This document shows positions 53,398 through 62,695 of a DNA stretch of 64,000 bases, piece after piece. The first letter of the stretch is position 1; each line of letters begins with the position of its first letter. The stretch is from Arthrobacter sulfonylureivorans (lineage in GTDB: Bacteria > Actinomycetota > Actinomycetes > Actinomycetales > Micrococcaceae), in assembly GCA_004000035.1 (NCBI GenBank), contig RJAE01000003.1, positions 62,001 through 126,000 of the forward strand. Direction: 5' to 3'. A model generated the notes under the pieces. The model did not search any database, was not told where the DNA came from, and saw only the letters and a program-made list of their open reading frames with translations. A program made the translations under genes and the position numbers.

Positions 53398-53724
53398 TTA
53401 GATCTGGTCGTCCGGAACGTCGACTTCGATCTGCTCCAGACCGTCGCCAACCGTGATCTGGCAACCGAGCCGGCTACGGGTCTCGTCGCGCGGGCCGGCG
53501 GTGCACTCAAGCATCTCTTCCTCATCCTCGCCGATCTCCGGCAGCGCGTCGAGGTATTCGGGCCGCACGTAGACGTGGCAGGTGGCGCACATCGCCTGGC
53601 CTCCGCATTCGCCGACAATCCCGTCCACGCCGTTGGTGACCGCGGCCCGCATGAGCGAGGTTCCGGGGTCCACGTCCAAGACGTCAACGTTGCCGTCGGA
53701 GTGGTGGAAACTGATCTTTGCCAT
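53398..53724 (-). CDS. [2Fe-2S] ferredoxin for the P450
   Basis: The 108-aa ferredoxin has the putidaredoxin/adrenodoxin-type cluster: GECGGQAMCATCHVYV with a fourth Cys in EMLECTAG. It carries electrons from the adjacent reductase to the P450. It lies 12 bp after the P450 stop. Confidence 0.92.
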   Translation of the reverse strand: MAKISFHHSDGNVDVLDVDPGTSLMRAAVTNGVDGIVGECGGQAMCATCHVYVRPEYLDALPEIGEDEEEMLECTAGPRDETRSRLGCQITVGDGLEQIEVDVPDDQI

Positions 53725-53736
53725 GGTTCTTCTTTC

Positions 53737-55056
53737 CTAGTTCCAGGTAACGGGAAGGCTGGTGATGCCGCGGAAGACCCAGCCGTCCCAAGTCTCGGGC
53801 CGGGTCTCGTCGGTGCGCAGTCCGGGGAAGCGCTGATAAGCCAGGGGGACGGCGATCTGGCCGATGGAGGTCTTCGCGGCCCAGTGCCCGGCGCACAGAT
53901 GCACGCCGCTGCCGAAGGCAAGATGGGATGTTTTGGGCCGGAAGATGTCGAATTCGCCGGCCGTGGGGCCGAAATGGTCCACGTCCCGGTTGGCGGATGC
54001 CACAACGACGCCGATGCCCGCGCCCGCCGGCAGGCGCACTCCGCCGAGCGTGGTCTCCTGGGTGGTCTCCCGCGGGTACATGCCGATGGGGGAGAGCCAC
54101 CGGACGGTTTCGTCGAACACGGCCGGCCAGAGGGCATCGTCATGGAGCACCTTGTCGAGCTGTTCGGTATGCCGGCTCAGTGCCCACACGATGTTGGTGA
54201 CCATGTGCTGCGGCTCGTTCATGCCGCCGGAGATGGTGAGCTTGACGTTGGCGGCAACGTTGTCGAACGGCAGTCCGCTGTTGGCCAGGGCAGACGTCAT
54301 CGACGCGTTGGGATGCTGCTGATAGAACGGGATGAGCTCGTCCAGGATCGCGTCCAGCTCGGCCCGCGACGCCTCACAGCGATCCCAGATGGCCTGGTCG
54401 TCGAGTACGTTCCCGGCGCCGGCGATGAAGTCGTGCGACCAGCGGCGCATCTGCTCCACCCTGACATCTTTCAGCCCGAGTAGGTCGATCAGGTTCTGCG
54501 AGGCCACGGGGGCGGCGTAATCACGGTTGAGATCCGCTTGGCCGGGGCCCTTTTCCTCGAGGACGTCGAGGTACATCCGGGCGTTGCGTTCGAAGACCGG
54601 AGCCCAGGCTTCCTTGATGTTCTTGGGCCGCAGTACCGGGTTGATGGCAGCCCTGTCAGCGGCATGGTCCGGGTCGTCCTTGCGCAGCATTGGCTGGGCT
54701 CCGAGTGCACGGTTCATGGTTGCGCCGCTGACGTTGGCACTGAAAATTTCCTGATCCAATTCCACCGCGTGGCAGCCGGCGTAGCTTGTGACGAGGAACT
54801 TTTTGAGCGCCGGAACCCAAGCGACCGGAGCCTCCCGCCGCAGGCGCTCATAGGTCGGATAGGGGTCGGATATCAGCGCCGCGGGATCAACCCAGTCGGC
54901 TACGGGATAGGGAACCCTAGCTGCTGACTCCGTAGCCGGCAGGGCTGCGGGCGCCATGGCCTGGGTGCCTAGGTTTTGCGACGGCGTCATGACGCTGGTG
55001 CTATCGGAGTCTCCTCCGAAGCCGAACGGGCAGCGGCCTTCGACGGTGGCAGACAT
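53737..55056 (-). CDS. cytochrome P450 of a class I three-component system
   Basis: The 439-aa P450 has the heme loop LAFGSGVHLCAG with Cys thiolate, the EXXR pair (ETVRW) and PRE. The I-helix reads SGGMNEPQHM, lacking the usual Thr next to the acid; a few families, for example aryl-ether demethylating CYP255-like enzymes, share the GG-NEP pattern. ATG 55056 follows AGGAGG. With ferredoxin and reductase it forms a complete monooxygenase; substrate unknown. Confidence 0.92.
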   Translation of the reverse strand: MSATVEGRCPFGFGGDSDSTSVMTPSQNLGTQAMAPAALPATESAARVPYPVADWVDPAALISDPYPTYERLRREAPVAWVPALKKFLVTSYAGCHAVELDQEIFSANVSGATMNRALGAQPMLRKDDPDHAADRAAINPVLRPKNIKEAWAPVFERNARMYLDVLEEKGPGQADLNRDYAAPVASQNLIDLLGLKDVRVEQMRRWSHDFIAGAGNVLDDQAIWDRCEASRAELDAILDELIPFYQQHPNASMTSALANSGLPFDNVAANVKLTISGGMNEPQHMVTNIVWALSRHTEQLDKVLHDDALWPAVFDETVRWLSPIGMYPRETTQETTLGGVRLPAGAGIGVVVASANRDVDHFGPTAGEFDIFRPKTSHLAFGSGVHLCAGHWAAKTSIGQIAVPLAYQRFPGLRTDETRPETWDGWVFRGITSLPVTWN

Positions 55057-55161
55057 GTGTCCTCCTGGAATCAAACAAGACTAGTGAGACCAGTGTCACC
55101 CGCCAGCTTCTCCTAGTAAACTGTGGATATTCGTACAACTTCTTCGATTCTGTAGGTTTAG

Positions 55162-56076
55162 ATGCCCAAGTTCACCTTGCGTCAGTTGGAACTCTTCGCC
55201 GCGCTGCCCGACCATCCCACGCTGAGCTCTGCGGCATCGGCGCTGCATATTTCCGAGTCGGCGCTCTCTCATGCTCTGAGTGAGCTGGAGGCGGCCGTGG
55301 GGGAGCAGTTGTGCGTACGGCGCAAGGCCCGGGGCATGCGGCTGACTCAGGCCGGACAATATCTTGCCGGCAGGGCGCGGACCATCTTGAAAGAAACCGA
55401 CGGGCTGGTCAGCGAATTGGCCGGTGTCGGAGGAGTGCTGAGGGGGCCGGTGGCACTGGGCTGCTACATCGGTCTGGCCAGCAATGTCCTGCCATCGGTG
55501 CTGGAGGGCTTCGGCAAGCTGCAGCCAGGCGTGGACATTGGCATTACCGTAGGCGATCACGGGGACCTGCTGCCCCGGCTTGAGACCGGTGCCCTGGACG
55601 CGGCCATCGTGTACGACATCGGCCTGCCGGCGGGGTTGCAGCGCCAGGCGATCTATCAAACAGAAGTGATGGCCGTACTGGCCGAGTCGCATCCGCTGGC
55701 CGCCAAGCCGGAACTCGACCTGGCCGATTTGGCGCCCGAACCGCTCATCATGCTGGAATCGGTCCCCAGCACCGGCTACACCCAACTCATGTTCGCGGAA
55801 CGCGGCCTCACCCCGACGCTGACGGCCCAGGTGCCGCAGATTGACCTGGTCCGGGCACTGGTGGGCCGCGGCCTGGGATACAGCCTGCTGATGTCCAGGC
55901 CCAACCAAGTCCCGGTCACCACCGAAGGCCTCCCCATCGTTTCCCGGCCGCTGCTGCCGCGGGCAGGAGGAACTTCGGTCGTCGCAGTGTGGCCCAACGG
56001 GATGGCCCTGAGTGCGCGGGCGCAGGCGGTGATGGACTACGCCTCTGAAGTGCTGGAAGGCATCGTCACCGCTTGA
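55162..56076 (+). CDS. LysR-family regulator divergent from the P450 operon
   Basis: The 304-aa protein has an N-terminal LysR HTH (TLRQLELFAALPDHPTLSSA, then SESALSHALSELE) and a C-terminal type 2 periplasmic-binding-protein effector domain. The 105-bp gap to the divergent P450 start is where it probably binds and activates the P450 operon. Inducer unknown. Confidence 0.9.
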   Translation: MPKFTLRQLELFAALPDHPTLSSAASALHISESALSHALSELEAAVGEQLCVRRKARGMRLTQAGQYLAGRARTILKETDGLVSELAGVGGVLRGPVALGCYIGLASNVLPSVLEGFGKLQPGVDIGITVGDHGDLLPRLETGALDAAIVYDIGLPAGLQRQAIYQTEVMAVLAESHPLAAKPELDLADLAPEPLIMLESVPSTGYTQLMFAERGLTPTLTAQVPQIDLVRALVGRGLGYSLLMSRPNQVPVTTEGLPIVSRPLLPRAGGTSVVAVWPNGMALSARAQAVMDYASEVLEGIVTA

Positions 56077-56080
56077 CCGG

Positions 56081-57646
56081 CTACTGCTCCGGGGGGCGCC
56101 GGTGTTCCTTTCGTTCACGGACGCGCTGCTCGTGCTCCAGCCGGTGATGTTCCTCGCGCTCGTGTTCCACCGGGATCAGCTCCGGATGGTTCAGCCGCGA
56201 ATGCTGGCGGCCGTACAGGAAGTAGATGGCCAGGCCGATGACCAGCCAAACCGCAAAGCGCAGCCAAGTGAGCGTGGTCAGGTTCAGCATCAGCCAGAAA
56301 CACAGCACCGCGGCCAGGATCGGCACCACCGGCGAGCCCGGCACGCGGTAGGCGCGCGGCAAGTCCGGCCGCTTCTTCCTCAGCACAACGACGCCGATGC
56401 TCACCAGAATGAAGGCGGAGAGGGTGCCGATGTTGATCATCTCTTCCAGCACGTCCACGTTGGTGAAGCCGGCGACCAAGGCCACCAGTGCTCCAGACAG
56501 GATTTGCACCCGGGCCGGGGTTTTTTGATGCTCGGTGGTGTGGCTCAGCCAGCGCGGCAGCAGGCCGTCGCGGCTCATCGCGAAGGCAACCCGGGCGAGG
56601 CCCATCAGCAGGACCATGATGACAGTGGTGAGCCCGATCAGGATGCCAACCGAGATGACCTGCGCGGCCCAGTCTGCCCCGACGTCGATGAACGCGGTGG
56701 CCAGGGAGGCCTCATCAGCCTCGGCCAGATCCTTATAGGAAACCATTCCGGTCAGGGCCAGGGCTACCAGGATGTACAGGACGGTCACGATGGCCAGGCC
56801 GCCGAAGATGCCCCGCGGAAGCGTCTTCTGCGGGTTGCGCACCTCTTCCGCGCTGGTGGCCACGACGTCGAAACCGATAAAGGCGAAGAACACCAGCGCC
56901 GCGCCTGCCAGAATGCCCAGTACACCGTACTGCTGAGGCTCAGCACCGCTGAGGAAGGAGAACAACGACTGGGTCCAGACGCTTCCCCCGGTGCTCGCGG
57001 TGGGAACCGGATCCGGTACGAACGGCGTGTAGTTCTCCGCCCGCACGTACGTGAAGCCGATGACGATCACGAACAGGACAATGGCCACTTTGATGATGGT
57101 AAAAACGTTGTTCACCCGGGCCGATAGTTCGGTGCCGAGCACCAAAAGGGTGGTGAAGATGGCAACGATCAGCAGCGGGCCCCAGGTTAGCTCCAGGCCG
57201 AAAATACTGACCGTGGAGGGGACATCCATGTCGAAGAGCAGGAAAACATTGCTGAGATAAATCCCCCAGTACTTGGCGATGACCGCCCCTGCCGTGAACA
57301 GCTCCAAGATCAGGTCCCACCCGATGATCCACGCCAGCAACTCGCCCAAGGTCGCGTAAGTGTAGGTATAGGCGCTGCCTGCCACCGGGATGGCTGAAGC
57401 GAACTCGGCATAGCACATGATGGCCAGCGCGCAGGTGACGGCCGCCAGCACGAAGGACAAGGTCACGGCCGGGCCGGCAAAGCTGCCGGCAGCCTTCGCC
57501 CCCACGGAGAAGATACCGGCCCCGACGGCAACCGCCACGCCGAGGATCATGAGGTCGAAGGTGCTCAGCGTGCGTTTAAGTTGCCGTCCTGGCTCCTCTG
57601 AATCCGCCATGGACTGTTCGATTGACTTGGTCCGAAAGAGGCTCAT
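56081..57646 (-). CDS. APC-family amino-acid permease (CAT/YfnA-like)
   Basis: The 521-aa protein has about 12 helices with VAVGAGIFSVG and a GFDVVATSAEEVRNP loop typical of cationic-amino-acid-type APC permeases. The C-terminal tail is very charged (EHEREEHHRLEHEQ). It converges with the LysR gene, 4 bp apart. Confidence 0.88.
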   Translation of the reverse strand: MSLFRTKSIEQSMADSEEPGRQLKRTLSTFDLMILGVAVAVGAGIFSVGAKAAGSFAGPAVTLSFVLAAVTCALAIMCYAEFASAIPVAGSAYTYTYATLGELLAWIIGWDLILELFTAGAVIAKYWGIYLSNVFLLFDMDVPSTVSIFGLELTWGPLLIVAIFTTLLVLGTELSARVNNVFTIIKVAIVLFVIVIGFTYVRAENYTPFVPDPVPTASTGGSVWTQSLFSFLSGAEPQQYGVLGILAGAALVFFAFIGFDVVATSAEEVRNPQKTLPRGIFGGLAIVTVLYILVALALTGMVSYKDLAEADEASLATAFIDVGADWAAQVISVGILIGLTTVIMVLLMGLARVAFAMSRDGLLPRWLSHTTEHQKTPARVQILSGALVALVAGFTNVDVLEEMINIGTLSAFILVSIGVVVLRKKRPDLPRAYRVPGSPVVPILAAVLCFWLMLNLTTLTWLRFAVWLVIGLAIYFLYGRQHSRLNHPELIPVEHEREEHHRLEHEQRVRERKEHRRPPEQ

Positions 57647-57923
57647 GGGACCAGTATTCTCAGGATGGCCTGTTACGGATAGCTTTTATTTGGCCAATGT
57701 GGGCGAACAGCCCGCAGATCGCGTCCTACCGCAAGGCTAAGCCAAGAAGCTTAGGCCACCGCAAGGATACTGAGGGCCACCGCTTTTCTCTTCGATCGCC
57801 GATCGGGTCCCCTGCTGGTTACGCTCCCAGACAGATCGCCGTCATTCGTTCCCGTGTGCGGAATCAGAGGGAGGCATCGCGTGTCTAGGATTCGGCCGGC
57901 CCATCCGCACGTAGGCTCGATTC
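57647..57923. promoter_or_regulatory. permease upstream region with CCTTGCGGT repeats
   Basis: On the minus strand CCTTGCGGT occurs twice with a 30-bp period (57728-57736 and 57758-57766), around a short CTAAGC/GCTTAG hairpin. It lies about 80-120 bp before the permease start and may be a binding site. It does not fit a riboswitch I know. Confidence 0.35.
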
Positions 57924-58067
57924 ATGGAGAAGAGTCGCATCGTCGAGCTGGAAGGGCAGACCTCGATCAACGACTTGCTGGACGAGCCGGTCGGAACTAC
58001 TCACATCCAGCTGGCCCTGCCTATCTACGTCCAGCACCGCCCGGGATGCATCCGACGTCTGACCTAA
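57924..58067 (+). CDS. possible 47-aa peptide, weak
   Basis: An ATG frame begins MEKSRIVELEGQTS and stops at TAA 58065-58067. A TAGGCT box 9-14 bases before the ATG would fit a leaderless start. No family recognised, and it could be a gene remnant. Confidence 0.3.
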   Translation: MEKSRIVELEGQTSINDLLDEPVGTTHIQLALPIYVQHRPGCIRRLT

Positions 58068-58223
58068 AGACGAAGTCAGCATGGCTGCTCTCATTGAGGA
58101 AGTTATTGCTTCGCAACATCGGAACTCTCGCGCGCCAGCCGACCCGCGGTTAGCCTGAGACAAACCTTGCCACGAAGCCAAATACGCGGTGAGGCGGCAA
58201 ATACCCCTTCAGACAGGGACGTG

Positions 58224-59018
58224 ATGCGCACTTTGACCAGACTGGCAGCCGGTGCTGCGGTAGTCCTGACGCTGGCAGGCTGCACCAGCGGGCCAAACTC
58301 GGCGTCATCCGATTCGGAGGTCTCGGCGGGAAGACACGACGCACCCGCCGGCGATTCCAAGAAGTTGCCCGTGCAATCATCCAACAAGCAGTTGCTGGCG
58401 GAAGAGGGCGATTTCAAGTTCTACTCCTTGGTGCCAGTGGCGGGCAGCGCCGAGAGAAGCGGCGGCAGCCTGTGCGTCGTCATCCAGAAGGGGACGCAGG
58501 AAGCTGTTGGATGCAGCGGGCCCACCCCCTACATGGGCTGGGAGGTCGACGGAAATCCCGGCCTTCTGGAAGCGAAGCTGGTATTCGATGGCTACAACGC
58601 TGGCAAGGAAGTGGCCGAAGGTTGGCGCTACCTGCACAAGAACCTGCTGGTGCGCGGCCAGAATGATCCGCAACCCCGGATGGCGGTCCTCGACGCTCCG
58701 GAAGAACCGTCCGACACTTTGACCGCCGACGCCAAGCATCTATTCGGCGTCAAGGCAGACAGTGCACGGCTGCTGGTCAAGGACGACGACCGTGCGTTCT
58801 ATGCCGCAATACCGAACGATCCCGATAAAGGCGATATCTGTGTCGTCGTCGAGAACCTGAAAGCCGACACGGCTTCTGCGGGCTGTGGCGACCTTCCCAG
58901 TGTCGAACTGGGCGCCGCTGGCGTGAAAGCGAAGCTGGTTGTCGATGACTACGACGCCAGCAAGGAATTGGCGGAAGGCTGGCGCCAGCTGCACGAGAAC
59001 CTGCTGGTGACTCCCTGA
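58224..59018 (+). CDS. lipoprotein with an internally duplicated domain
   Basis: The 264-aa lipoprotein has an LAGC lipobox with Cys20. Two homologous halves follow, about 55-143 and 170-262. They share EAKLVFDGYNAGKEVAEGW / KAKLVVDDYDASKELAEGW and LHKNLLV / LHENLLV. Each half keeps two Cys (Cys84/97 and 206/221), likely a disulfide in each. No known domain name; the duplication itself is clear. Confidence 0.75.
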   Translation: MRTLTRLAAGAAVVLTLAGCTSGPNSASSDSEVSAGRHDAPAGDSKKLPVQSSNKQLLAEEGDFKFYSLVPVAGSAERSGGSLCVVIQKGTQEAVGCSGPTPYMGWEVDGNPGLLEAKLVFDGYNAGKEVAEGWRYLHKNLLVRGQNDPQPRMAVLDAPEEPSDTLTADAKHLFGVKADSARLLVKDDDRAFYAAIPNDPDKGDICVVVENLKADTASAGCGDLPSVELGAAGVKAKLVVDDYDASKELAEGWRQLHENLLVTP

Positions 59019-59060
59019 TCAGCTCCGCCCATACCCTCAGCTCAACGACAGGAGACAGAC

Positions 59061-59252
59061 GTGGAATTCGCCATCATCATTGCGATCCTTCTTGCGGCGT
59101 GCATCGCCTGGGTGGTTCTGGGTGCCCGCGCTGACCGCCGACGCGCAAAGGGTGCCCGGGGTCCCGTGAACACGGAGGCGGCCAGCACGGCAGGCTTTGG
59201 CGCCACCGTCTACGGAGGAGACGGCGGTGGCGGCGGCGGCGACTGCGGCTGA
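59061..59252 (+). CDS. small single-helix membrane protein with Gly-rich tail
   Basis: The 63-aa product has one helix (EFAIIIAILLAACIAWVVLG), a basic stretch (RADRRRAKGARG) and a tail ending GGDGGGGGGDCG. Function unknown; GAGACAGACGTG precedes ATG 59061. Confidence 0.6.
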   Translation: MEFAIIIAILLAACIAWVVLGARADRRRAKGARGPVNTEAASTAGFGATVYGGDGGGGGGDCG

Positions 59253-59331
59253 CAGAACGTACCAGCCCTCGGTTTTTTCCGATGAGCACGATGAGCTGCA
59301 TGCAAACCGATTGGATCGTGGTCGGACGCGG

Positions 59332-59781
59332 CTAGTCGATGAAGGCGGCCTTCGAGCTGTACTCCTGATAGAGCCTGGCCGCATCGCCCAGCGGCAGCTC
59401 GCCGTACTTCAAGGCGGTCAGCAGCCCGTCGAGCTGCGCGCTGGCCGATTCTGCCGTTGAGATCTGCTCTGCGCTGTTGCGTGAGTTGGCAAGGCTGGAC
59501 GCTATTGCAGCGACCAGGGAGAGGATCGAAGCAAGGATGCAGATGACCTGCCAGACGACCGAAGGGCTGGACAGCGAAAAAATGCCAGCCACGGCTGCGT
59601 TGAAACTGTCCTGACCGAAACCGGGCCCGGCCGTCAACGCGGCGACGACGGCGCTGGCGACGATGCTGACGGTGGTCAAACGGTTGCGTCGGGGACGCGC
59701 GTGGCGGAGAAAGGCCCTGATGTCATCACGCCGCTCGTCGATTTGCCGAGTCAGGTCCTGGCGGTTCTGTGCGTCATCCAT
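59332..59781 (-). CDS. SLATT-like small membrane protein, 149 aa
   Basis: The 149-aa protein has two helices (about 35-52 and 74-96) and a hydrophilic C-terminal helix (AEQISTAESASAQLDGLL). The pattern resembles SLATT-type effector membrane proteins, but I would not assign it firmly. ATG 59781 follows GAGGA. Confidence 0.55.
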   Translation of the reverse strand: MDDAQNRQDLTRQIDERRDDIRAFLRHARPRRNRLTTVSIVASAVVAALTAGPGFGQDSFNAAVAGIFSLSSPSVVWQVICILASILSLVAAIASSLANSRNSAEQISTAESASAQLDGLLTALKYGELPLGDAARLYQEYSSKAAFID

Positions 59782-59917
59782 GATGTCCTCGTCCCTGCCG
59801 GTAGATCTGCGGCTGCCTTCCGAGAGGTATCGCTGCACGGTATATCAGAATCTCCGGTACGGCCATCCTGTTGGTCTGCCCGGGCGATGTTTTGCTGAGG
59901 GTTGGCCGGCTCCATTT

Positions 59918-60904
59918 CTACGCCGACATCTGAGCAGGTTGGTCCCACCACGCCAAAACGCGGGTGCCGTAGAACGTGAGCCATTTGGACGGCTCGCCGG
60001 GCGGCACGTCGACCTCGAACCAGACGCGTCCGGGGTGGCGGCGTTCCTGCAGCCACGTCCCGTCGGGCCGGCGGGCGGAGCGGATCACTTCCACTGGATC
60101 GGCCAGCCGGGGGTCGGGTGCGCCGCCGTCGCGCAAGTTGGAAGACCTGAAATAGTCCACTGCGTGCAGTGCGCTGTGGATGAACCGGAACGGGTAGGCG
60201 AAGTGGGTGGCCCACGGCCCGACGAGTTCTCCGGTGGACTTGGTGTAGAGCAGGCGGCGTTCCAGCAGGTACTCCTCGCCTGTGTGGCGGGCGGCGCGGA
60301 GTTCGTCGGATCCGCCGGTGGCGGACTCGTAATACAGCAGGCCCTTCAGCGTGTTGAGCGTGGAGTGGAACGAGGAGCGAGTGGAGCCCTCGACCCACTC
60401 GCAGTTCCAGCCGCCGTCAGGCAATTGGTGCTCAAGGAACCAGGCGGCGATTCCGCTGACATCGGCTCCGAGCCAGGCGCCGTTGGCGAGCGTGAACGCG
60501 TTGATGCAGCAGTCCACTTCGCCGTCCCAGTACGGCAAGTTGTCATACTCCCAGCGGCTGTTGGCGGCGAGCCGTTCGGCGGTGCCGTCGAGCGCGGCCG
60601 CATCGAGCCCCCAATCGCGCAGCGTTTTCAGTGTCCAGGTGGTGGCCGTCCACGGCTGCCCGGCGTCCTCGGCTGCTTCCGGGCCCAGAAAGTCGAAGTC
60701 GGCCGGGAAGTAGGCGCCGCCGGCCCACTGGCCGTCGGCGTCCTGATGCGCCAGCAGCTGCGCCCCGAATCCCTCGGTTGCCACGCGGGCCCTGGTTGCC
60801 ATCCACTGCTCGGGCGGCGCGTGGGCGAGGTCCCGTTCGACCTGCCAGCGCAGGGCCGGGTCGGAGTCGCGCATCCAGTCGAGTGGCACCGTCTCGGGGT
60901 CCAT
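59918..60904 (-). CDS. squalene/terpene cyclase-like alpha6/alpha6 protein
   Basis: The 328-aa protein has repeats of the QW kind (DGQWAGGAYFP, DGGWNCEW, DGTWLQ) and Trp/Pro-rich helices that fit the terpene-cyclase-like alpha/alpha toroid. Cyclase catalytic motifs (DXDD) are not seen, so enzymatic role is open. ATG 60904 is chosen; a longer frame upstream is spurious. Confidence 0.72.
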   Translation of the reverse strand: MDPETVPLDWMRDSDPALRWQVERDLAHAPPEQWMATRARVATEGFGAQLLAHQDADGQWAGGAYFPADFDFLGPEAAEDAGQPWTATTWTLKTLRDWGLDAAALDGTAERLAANSRWEYDNLPYWDGEVDCCINAFTLANGAWLGADVSGIAAWFLEHQLPDGGWNCEWVEGSTRSSFHSTLNTLKGLLYYESATGGSDELRAARHTGEEYLLERRLLYTKSTGELVGPWATHFAYPFRFIHSALHAVDYFRSSNLRDGGAPDPRLADPVEVIRSARRPDGTWLQERRHPGRVWFEVDVPPGEPSKWLTFYGTRVLAWWDQPAQMSA

Positions 60905-60983
60905 GGGGAACAGAGTAGCGGCCGCCCGGACCGAACAACACCGACCGTGAGCGGTGGGCGGCAGAAATGGTGGGGAAACCACA

Positions 60984-61023
60984 AGGACGACGTCGGCACC
61001 CGGGTGGGCACCGACGTCGTCCT
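60984..61023. terminator. hairpin after mdlC, GACGTCGG family
   Basis: A 13-bp perfect stem (60984-60996 with 61011-61023) around a loop. It lies 28 bp past the end of mdlC. The stem contains GACGTCGG, also in the hairpins at 46675 and 63801. Confidence 0.75.
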
Positions 61024-61050
61024 CTCAAGCGCGCAAGGCGCTGTCAGGGA

Positions 61051-62661
61051 TCAGCCGCCGACGACTTGCGCGTCGATGAGCACCGGACCGGTGCCTTGCA
61101 GCGCCTTCTGGTAGGCCGCGTCGAACTCCTCGCGGGTGCTGGTCCGCTGGGCGGGCACTCCGTAGCCCTCGGCGATGGAGACGAAATCGATGCCGCCGAG
61201 CTTGAGGCCGGGCACGTCCGGCACACCCATCCGCTGCGCGAAGCCGGCTAGGGCGCCGTAGCTCGAGTTGTTGACGATGACGAACACCGTCCGCGTCTGC
61301 CGCTGGGCCGCGGTGTAGAGCGCGGTGATGCCGTAGTTCGCGGAGCCGTCGCCGACGGTCGCCACGATGGTCTTTCCGGGATCGCCGAGGGACATGCCGA
61401 CCGCCACCGGCAGGCCGAAGCCCAGGCCGCCCGAGGCCGGGAAGTTGTACATGCCCGGGCGGTCGATGGCGATGCGCTCGAGGTAGTCCAGATCCAGCGT
61501 GGTGGTCTCATTGACGTAGGCGACCGTGTCATTGACGTGGGTATTGAGTACTTCAAGGATTTCGGTGCCGGTCATGCCGTCCGGCGAGGTCTTGGCCGCC
61601 GGCAGCTCCCGGCTGCCGGGGTCGCCGCGCCGCTGGCCCCGGTCCCTCACGCCCTGGGCCAGGGTCTTCGCCGCGCCTGCCACGTCGGCGACGACGGACC
61701 GGCCGAACGGCGCGCGGGTCGCCTCGCGGGGGTCCTGGGTCAGCTGGATGACTTGGGTCCCGGCCTCGAGGTAGTTGCTCGGCTCCCAGCGGTGATACCG
61801 GAAGACGGCGGCACCGAGGACCAGCACAACGTCGTGGCCGGCGAGGCGGTCGCGCACCGACTGGATGCCCGGGACGATGACGCCCTCAAAGTTCGGGTGG
61901 GTGGTGGGGAAGGGGCCGCGCGAGGGCGAGGGCGCGACGAAGACGGAGGCGCCGGTTTTCTCCGCCAGTGACACGACGGAGTCGAACACGCTGGGATCGT
62001 CGACGGCGGCGGCGTCCACTTGCGGGCCGACAACGAGTGCGAGCCTTTTCGCGCCGTCGACTGCCGTGATGAGTTCCCGCGCCAGGGCATCGGTGAGGCC
62101 GCCTGCGGTGACCACCGATCGCTCGGTGAGCAGGGCGTCGTCGTCGAGGGCGGGTTCAGCCCAGTCATCGAGCGGGACCGAAACGTAGACCGGCCCGCGC
62201 GGCTGGGCGGAGGTCTCGAACACGGCCTGGGAGAGCGTGCGCGGCACGTCCGCGGCGGCCAGCGGCTCGTGCGAGTACTTGACCAGTGGTGCCGGCAGCA
62301 TCGAGGCGTCTGCGCTGGCCAGCATCGTCTCCTGGCCAACGGTGCGGCGGACCTGCTGACCGGCCAGGATGACCATCGGGATGTGGCCGTAGTGGGCGTT
62401 GGTCAGCGCGCCCATAGCGTTGCCCGACCCGGAGGCGGCGTGGAGGTTCACCAGGGCCGGCCTGCCGGTGGCTCGCGCGTAGCCCTCGGCCATCCCCACC
62501 ACCACCTGCTCGTGCAGGCCCAGGATGAAGTCGAATTCTTCGGTCAGGCCGGCCAGGAAGGGGAGCTCGTTGGACCCGGGGTTGCCGAAGATGGTGGTCA
62601 TCCCGTGCGCACGGAACACATCCAAGGTCGTCTCCAGTACCGTCTTCTTTATGCTCGCCAC
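61051..62661 (-). CDS. mdlC: benzoylformate decarboxylase-like ThDP enzyme
   Basis: The 536-aa ThDP enzyme has NPGSNELPF with Ser30, LHEQVVVG with Glu51 (the ThDP Glu), NLHAASG with His74, and FRYHRWEP with His290. These match the Ser26, Glu47, His70 and His281 set of benzoylformate decarboxylase. It converts a 2-oxo aryl acid to an aldehyde and CO2. The GDGSxN (GDGSANYG) motif binds the cofactor's Mg. An LDH-like dehydrogenase gene lies 34 bp upstream. Confidence 0.86.
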   Translation of the reverse strand: MASIKKTVLETTLDVFRAHGMTTIFGNPGSNELPFLAGLTEEFDFILGLHEQVVVGMAEGYARATGRPALVNLHAASGSGNAMGALTNAHYGHIPMVILAGQQVRRTVGQETMLASADASMLPAPLVKYSHEPLAAADVPRTLSQAVFETSAQPRGPVYVSVPLDDWAEPALDDDALLTERSVVTAGGLTDALARELITAVDGAKRLALVVGPQVDAAAVDDPSVFDSVVSLAEKTGASVFVAPSPSRGPFPTTHPNFEGVIVPGIQSVRDRLAGHDVVLVLGAAVFRYHRWEPSNYLEAGTQVIQLTQDPREATRAPFGRSVVADVAGAAKTLAQGVRDRGQRRGDPGSRELPAAKTSPDGMTGTEILEVLNTHVNDTVAYVNETTTLDLDYLERIAIDRPGMYNFPASGGLGFGLPVAVGMSLGDPGKTIVATVGDGSANYGITALYTAAQRQTRTVFVIVNNSSYGALAGFAQRMGVPDVPGLKLGGIDFVSIAEGYGVPAQRTSTREEFDAAYQKALQGTGPVLIDAQVVGG

Positions 62662-62695
62662 TGGTCTGCCTTCCTAGTCTTTTCGTTGGTTGCGG

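Noticed and set aside
52516-54483. A 655-codon plus-strand open frame
   Set aside because: It is antisense to the reductase, ferredoxin and P450 genes, all of which have clear domain motifs. High GC makes such shadow frames common.
57647-57760. Riboswitch before the APC permease
   Set aside because: The repeats and short hairpin do not match the consensus of a known riboswitch class.
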